From the NCBI RefSeq assembly GCF_000725495.1, contig NZ_JNZD01000021.1:62001-126000 (forward strand): DNA of 64,000 nucleotides, read 5' to 3'. Positions 62,101 through 64,000 of the stretch are shown here, one piece after another. The translations under genes were made by a program, and so were the position numbers. The notes beneath the pieces are model-generated. The model was not told the DNA's origin. It saw only the letters and a list, made by a program, of their open reading frames with translations, and ran no database searches. Numbering within the stretch: the first letter of the stretch is position 1; the number at the start of each line of letters is the position of its first letter. This DNA comes from Streptomyces aureus. GTDB taxonomy: Bacteria; Actinomycetota; Actinomycetes; Streptomycetales; Streptomycetaceae.

Positions 62101-63988
62101 GGTCGGTGTGCCAGTAGCCGCGCAGGCCCTCGGTGCGGTCGTTCCAGTAGACGAGAAGCCGTCCGTCCACATGGTGGAGGCCGGGATCGCCCCAGTGGCT
62201 GTTCGCGGGGATGCGCAGGTCATGGGTGAGGAGCGTGCCCTCGGCGCCGATCACCCGCGCCTGGGCCGCCCCGGCGACGATGAGGTGGGGCCAGGCGTCG
62301 GCGACGACCACGTCCTCGACGTCGGTCTTGGGAACGAGGGAGGCGACCGCGTCCTCCCAGGCGGGCCAGCCGAGTTCGTCGAACAGACCGGCCCGCAGGG
62401 TGCGCGCCAGGACCGGCGCGAGGTCGGTGCCGGCGGCGGCGCGCACCTCCTCCTCGGCCAGCAACAGCGCCTCGGCGGGCAGCCACTTCAGCCGTGACAG
62501 CGCGTCCGGCAACTGCGGCAGCCCCACGGCGGTGAACCGCAGTACGACGCCGCGCACCCAGTCCGCGAGCAGGGGACGACCGCCCGGCGACGCCGCGAGG
62601 AGCGCGATCGCCCGCCGTGACCCGTCGTCGTCGCCGAAACGGTCCGCGCCCCGCCGGAACGCCCCGTGGAAGCGGCTGTCGGCGGCCACCGACAGCAGGT
62701 CCCGGCGCCCCTCGCCCAGCGCCCACTGCGACAGCAGCAGCTGGTCGCCCTCCCGCGGAGCGGCCACCGGAACGTCCAGCGACAGCAGCAGATCGATCAG
62801 GTCGAGGTCGTGGACGACCCTCAACGCACCACCGGAGGCAGCGAGTTCGGCCCGCAGCCGGGCCGCGCTCCGCTCCACCAGCGGATACAGCTCGGCCATG
62901 CGGCTGGGGTCGCGCCACGACCGGGCCCGCTGCCAGTAGGCCAGGAACCGCTCCAGCCAGCCCGCGGCGCCGTCCGCGGGCCGCTGCTCCTCGGGCAGGG
63001 CGTCGTCCCACAGCCCCGCGGTGCAGCCGGAGGTCTCCAGCAGCTCCAGCCACATCGCCGGCATGTCGCTGTCGGGTGCGGAGGGCATCAGGTCGAGCAG
63101 GGTGCCCCGCACCTCGGGCTCGCGGGTGGCGAGGGCGATCAGGGCCGTGCGGTGTCCCTTCCACCAGCCGGCCGCTGAGCGCAGGGTCGCGGGCAGGGCC
63201 AGGAGGTCGCGGACGTACCCCTGCTCGGTGAGGCTCGCGTCGCGTCCGGCCGCCCTGGCCAGCTTGCGCAGGTCGTTCGCCATCTGCACGGACGGCGGGA
63301 GCCCGCCCGCCGTGCGGCGCAGACACAGCCGGGTGAAGCGGCGCAGCGCGTCCTCGGCCGGTACCCGTGCGGCCAGCTCCCTGGCATAGCCCGACAGGAC
63401 CTTCACCGGGAGCGCGCCGGCCAGCGCGAACTCCAGGAACACGGCGTCCAGCCGGTCCTCGTGCACCGTCAGCCCGTGCTCCGCCTCGGCCTTGCGGGCC
63501 CGGGTGAACAACTGGGCGGCGTAGGTGGCGTTCTCCTCCGCCAGGAACACGCGCCCGGCCTGCTCGTAGAACGTCGGCAGGAAGTGCGGCACCGAGGCCG
63601 CCAGCCGGTCCCCGAGCTCGACGAAGGCGTCGAGAGCGGCCTTCGGACGGGACTTGACCTGCCGTCCGGCCCGCTCCAGGTCCGGCACGACGCGCAGCGC
63701 GTGATGCCCGTCGTCCGGGTGGTGCACCAGCACCCACTCCGGGAAGCCCAGGGACTGGCGCGGCCCGAAGCCGACCACGGCGGGCTCGGCGTCCGGCTCC
63801 AGACCGAGGAAGCCCGCGGCCAGGTCCTCCGCCGCGCCCAGCTCGCCCGCCACCAGCCGGACCACCACCCGGCCGTCCAGGCCCGGGTGACGGTACGCCC
63901 GTGCTGTCAGCGCCACCGCCTGCTCACCGGCGTCCTGTGTGTCGGGCGGCAGCACCGCCCCCGCCGCCAGCAGTTCCTCGTTCGACAC
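59108..63988 (-). CDS. 1626-residue protein of the MoxR/VWA/SWIM operon
   Basis: First gene of the operon, complete: the GTG at 63988 is preceded by GGGGGGAC, a good ribosome binding site. The N-terminal half is helical, TPR-like (AENATYAAQLFTRARKAEAEHG). The middle (about 590-760) is beta-rich and propeller-like, with GLHHVDGRLLVYWNDRTEG and SYWVWSSDGGTHDWYEYD. The C-terminal 400 residues contain LTGVTDTMARLIVAGMPQIIN and FDLGRYISITDFRKTAG. I recognise no catalytic motif. It occupies the place of YehI/MolR (DUF4132) in the E. coli yeh cluster and may be a very distant relative or a substitute. Confidence 0.8.
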   Translation of the reverse strand: MSNEELLAAGAVLPPDTQDAGEQAVALTARAYRHPGLDGRVVVRLVAGELGAAEDLAAGFLGLEPDAEPAVVGFGPRQSLGFPEWVLVHHPDDGHHALRVVPDLERAGRQVKSRPKAALDAFVELGDRLAASVPHFLPTFYEQAGRVFLAEENATYAAQLFTRARKAEAEHGLTVHEDRLDAVFLEFALAGALPVKVLSGYARELAARVPAEDALRRFTRLCLRRTAGGLPPSVQMANDLRKLARAAGRDASLTEQGYVRDLLALPATLRSAAGWWKGHRTALIALATREPEVRGTLLDLMPSAPDSDMPAMWLELLETSGCTAGLWDDALPEEQRPADGAAGWLERFLAYWQRARSWRDPSRMAELYPLVERSAARLRAELAASGGALRVVHDLDLIDLLLSLDVPVAAPREGDQLLLSQWALGEGRRDLLSVAADSRFHGAFRRGADRFGDDDGSRRAIALLAASPGGRPLLADWVRGVVLRFTAVGLPQLPDALSRLKWLPAEALLLAEEEVRAAAGTDLAPVLARTLRAGLFDELGWPAWEDAVASLVPKTDVEDVVVADAWPHLIVAGAAQARVIGAEGTLLTHDLRIPANSHWGDPGLHHVDGRLLVYWNDRTEGLRGYWHTDPDRPLSLEGARNTRGIRMDWYQGNGAITLALPGGGRTTGGGILHAGDTTLPEERQLLGDGVSYWVWSSDGGTHDWYEYDPATGEQGRASKPAFLADALRDAPEGSTFGGGRLTPSPTAGSAPASWPVDGLVGMRVVRLPDGSVRAEDLAGHSATLPADAGRPSALVVFPGAEAATAVVRESWRLALVDADGVTTSVAKTDRVPGAFGEGSLLLPPVQYWECLTARDPEGSEALRRIDRDTAAALLSAAVAEDKEALPEAVRSLLPVTHTALVAGIAGVVRHAAGQQAVLDAVAARLTRALDGGPQEDGPAGPPDSELLEAANSLCDFSRSRWGHDNETDTVFRALREFGRAARLTDAAVAEGAAAPLHLDGRRVPVGRPGLDTVLDRVPALAFRTAAGTTTDEHREVLRALLTEIDALGLAPGAEPSPWRKVELHLGAGLLRTPSGEWREGAWNGVLPLGGGAFLALVGHTSHGDDGCVFSGFFHDPAGRFEVPAPYTLRTAAPLGEDGPAGRLAAFLKELSVRGPAPWFPEAAEEFARLTGVTDTMARLIVAGMPQIINERSYLTAETCAAIGVKAGPAGVAKEELLHLGPESRAEVVAALLPADPARLWTEGPDRAAAAEVWNSRVGRRAAVPEELLGEAVRAFKYGQWQPRQALPAILDPAGEPRLTRDHEWVIEGDRVKSVDKVNPGFSGQVLIGFVGLAAWLAHRLPAGDPIRAALPAALASVRERLAHPGLMFDLGRYISITDFRKTAGAPTEVGKGFERYGAVVLATHDDQPSPALRVSLLDEAGQDPYLPALRVGDQRPYHVEVALGLARSARFEALLADPGDPVAGERGKDGTWWPQDPTRSVPDLVTEAAKEYGLGEDAAALYLMLLAMPDPTDRMTARWTGWKPARLKAARAELAATDLLVEATRTRAGRSLFLPGGWVVPKAPRVPLEQWKRPLYEDLLWRDEALLGVIAPAEPVADLYRRAWRLVQEGGGPRFEDFEVRRGRRR

Positions 63989-64000
63989 CTGCGTCCCCCC

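Noticed and set aside
57962..62497. 1511-residue plus-strand open frame
   Set aside because: Antisense to the MoxR gene and the 1626-residue gene, with Gly/Arg/Gln-rich composition and no domain. The minus-strand genes have ribosome binding sites and motifs.

Overview
The window is high-GC actinobacterial DNA with the gene density, GTG starts, purine-rich ribosome binding sites and protein families (MAB_1171c-type membrane proteins, ECF41 sigma factor, DUF427, many GNAT enzymes, SWIM/VWA/MoxR operon) typical of a Streptomyces chromosome. High GC leaves long antisense reading frames open almost everywhere; I kept one frame per stretch using start sites, family motifs and operon spacing. No rRNA, tRNA, insertion sequence, prophage or CRISPR array was seen.

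Layout. (1) 1-9.3 kb is a nitrate/nitrite and hypoxia-type region: the N-terminal 887 residues of the nitrate reductase alpha subunit narG run off the left edge; divergent from it is a tight operon of a radical SAM/SPASM protein, a very unusual membrane-fused copper nitrite reductase (NirK type), a CopD-like membrane protein and an Acg-type flavoprotein, followed by an opposite-strand FMN-binding stress protein. The narG region and the promoter of the last gene share the core GGGCCG-NN-CGGCCC, which resembles the sites of DevR/OsdR dormancy regulators. (2) 9.4-14.6 kb is a minus-strand operon of an HExxH peptidase, two paralogous seven-helix MAB_1171c-type proteins and an FAD oxidoreductase, with a GNAT enzyme downstream. 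(3) 15-23.5 kb holds assorted single genes: DUF427, a tandem alpha/beta hydrolase driven by a MerR-type promoter with its MerR regulator divergent, FMN enzymes, GNATs, a secreted NHL propeller and an MFS exporter. (4) 24-31.5 kb is a membrane protein, a flotillin, a 1656-residue AAA+ 'DNA repair ATPase' and a 41-residue membrane peptide: a conserved but functionally undefined module, here with a disrupted flotillin. (5) 31.7-36 kb: CBS protein, a candidate structured RNA leader, an ArsB/NhaD-type transporter with an internal frame break, a lactonase-like secreted propeller and a membrane protein. (6) 36-46 kb: FUSC transporter, HEAT-repeat protein, an ECF41 sigma factor with its carboxymuconolactone decarboxylase partner and a near-perfect ECF41 promoter, an M48 peptidase broken by one base, GNAT, 2'-5' RNA ligase-like protein and a membrane protein. 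(7) 46.8-52.3 kb: nitronate monooxygenase, TOPRIM protein, and a response regulator-phosphatase / histidine kinase / response regulator operon. (8) 52.3-64 kb: a minus-strand operon (1626-residue protein, MoxR AAA+, DUF5682-VWA fusion, SWIM zinc finger protein) that matches the E. coli yehI-yehL-yehM-yehP-yehQ set.

Three genes (flotillin, ArsB/NhaD transporter, M48 peptidase) have frame interruptions. Two look like internal deletions and one is a single extra G in a G run. They may be real decay or errors in this assembly, and this matters for any functional claim about these loci.
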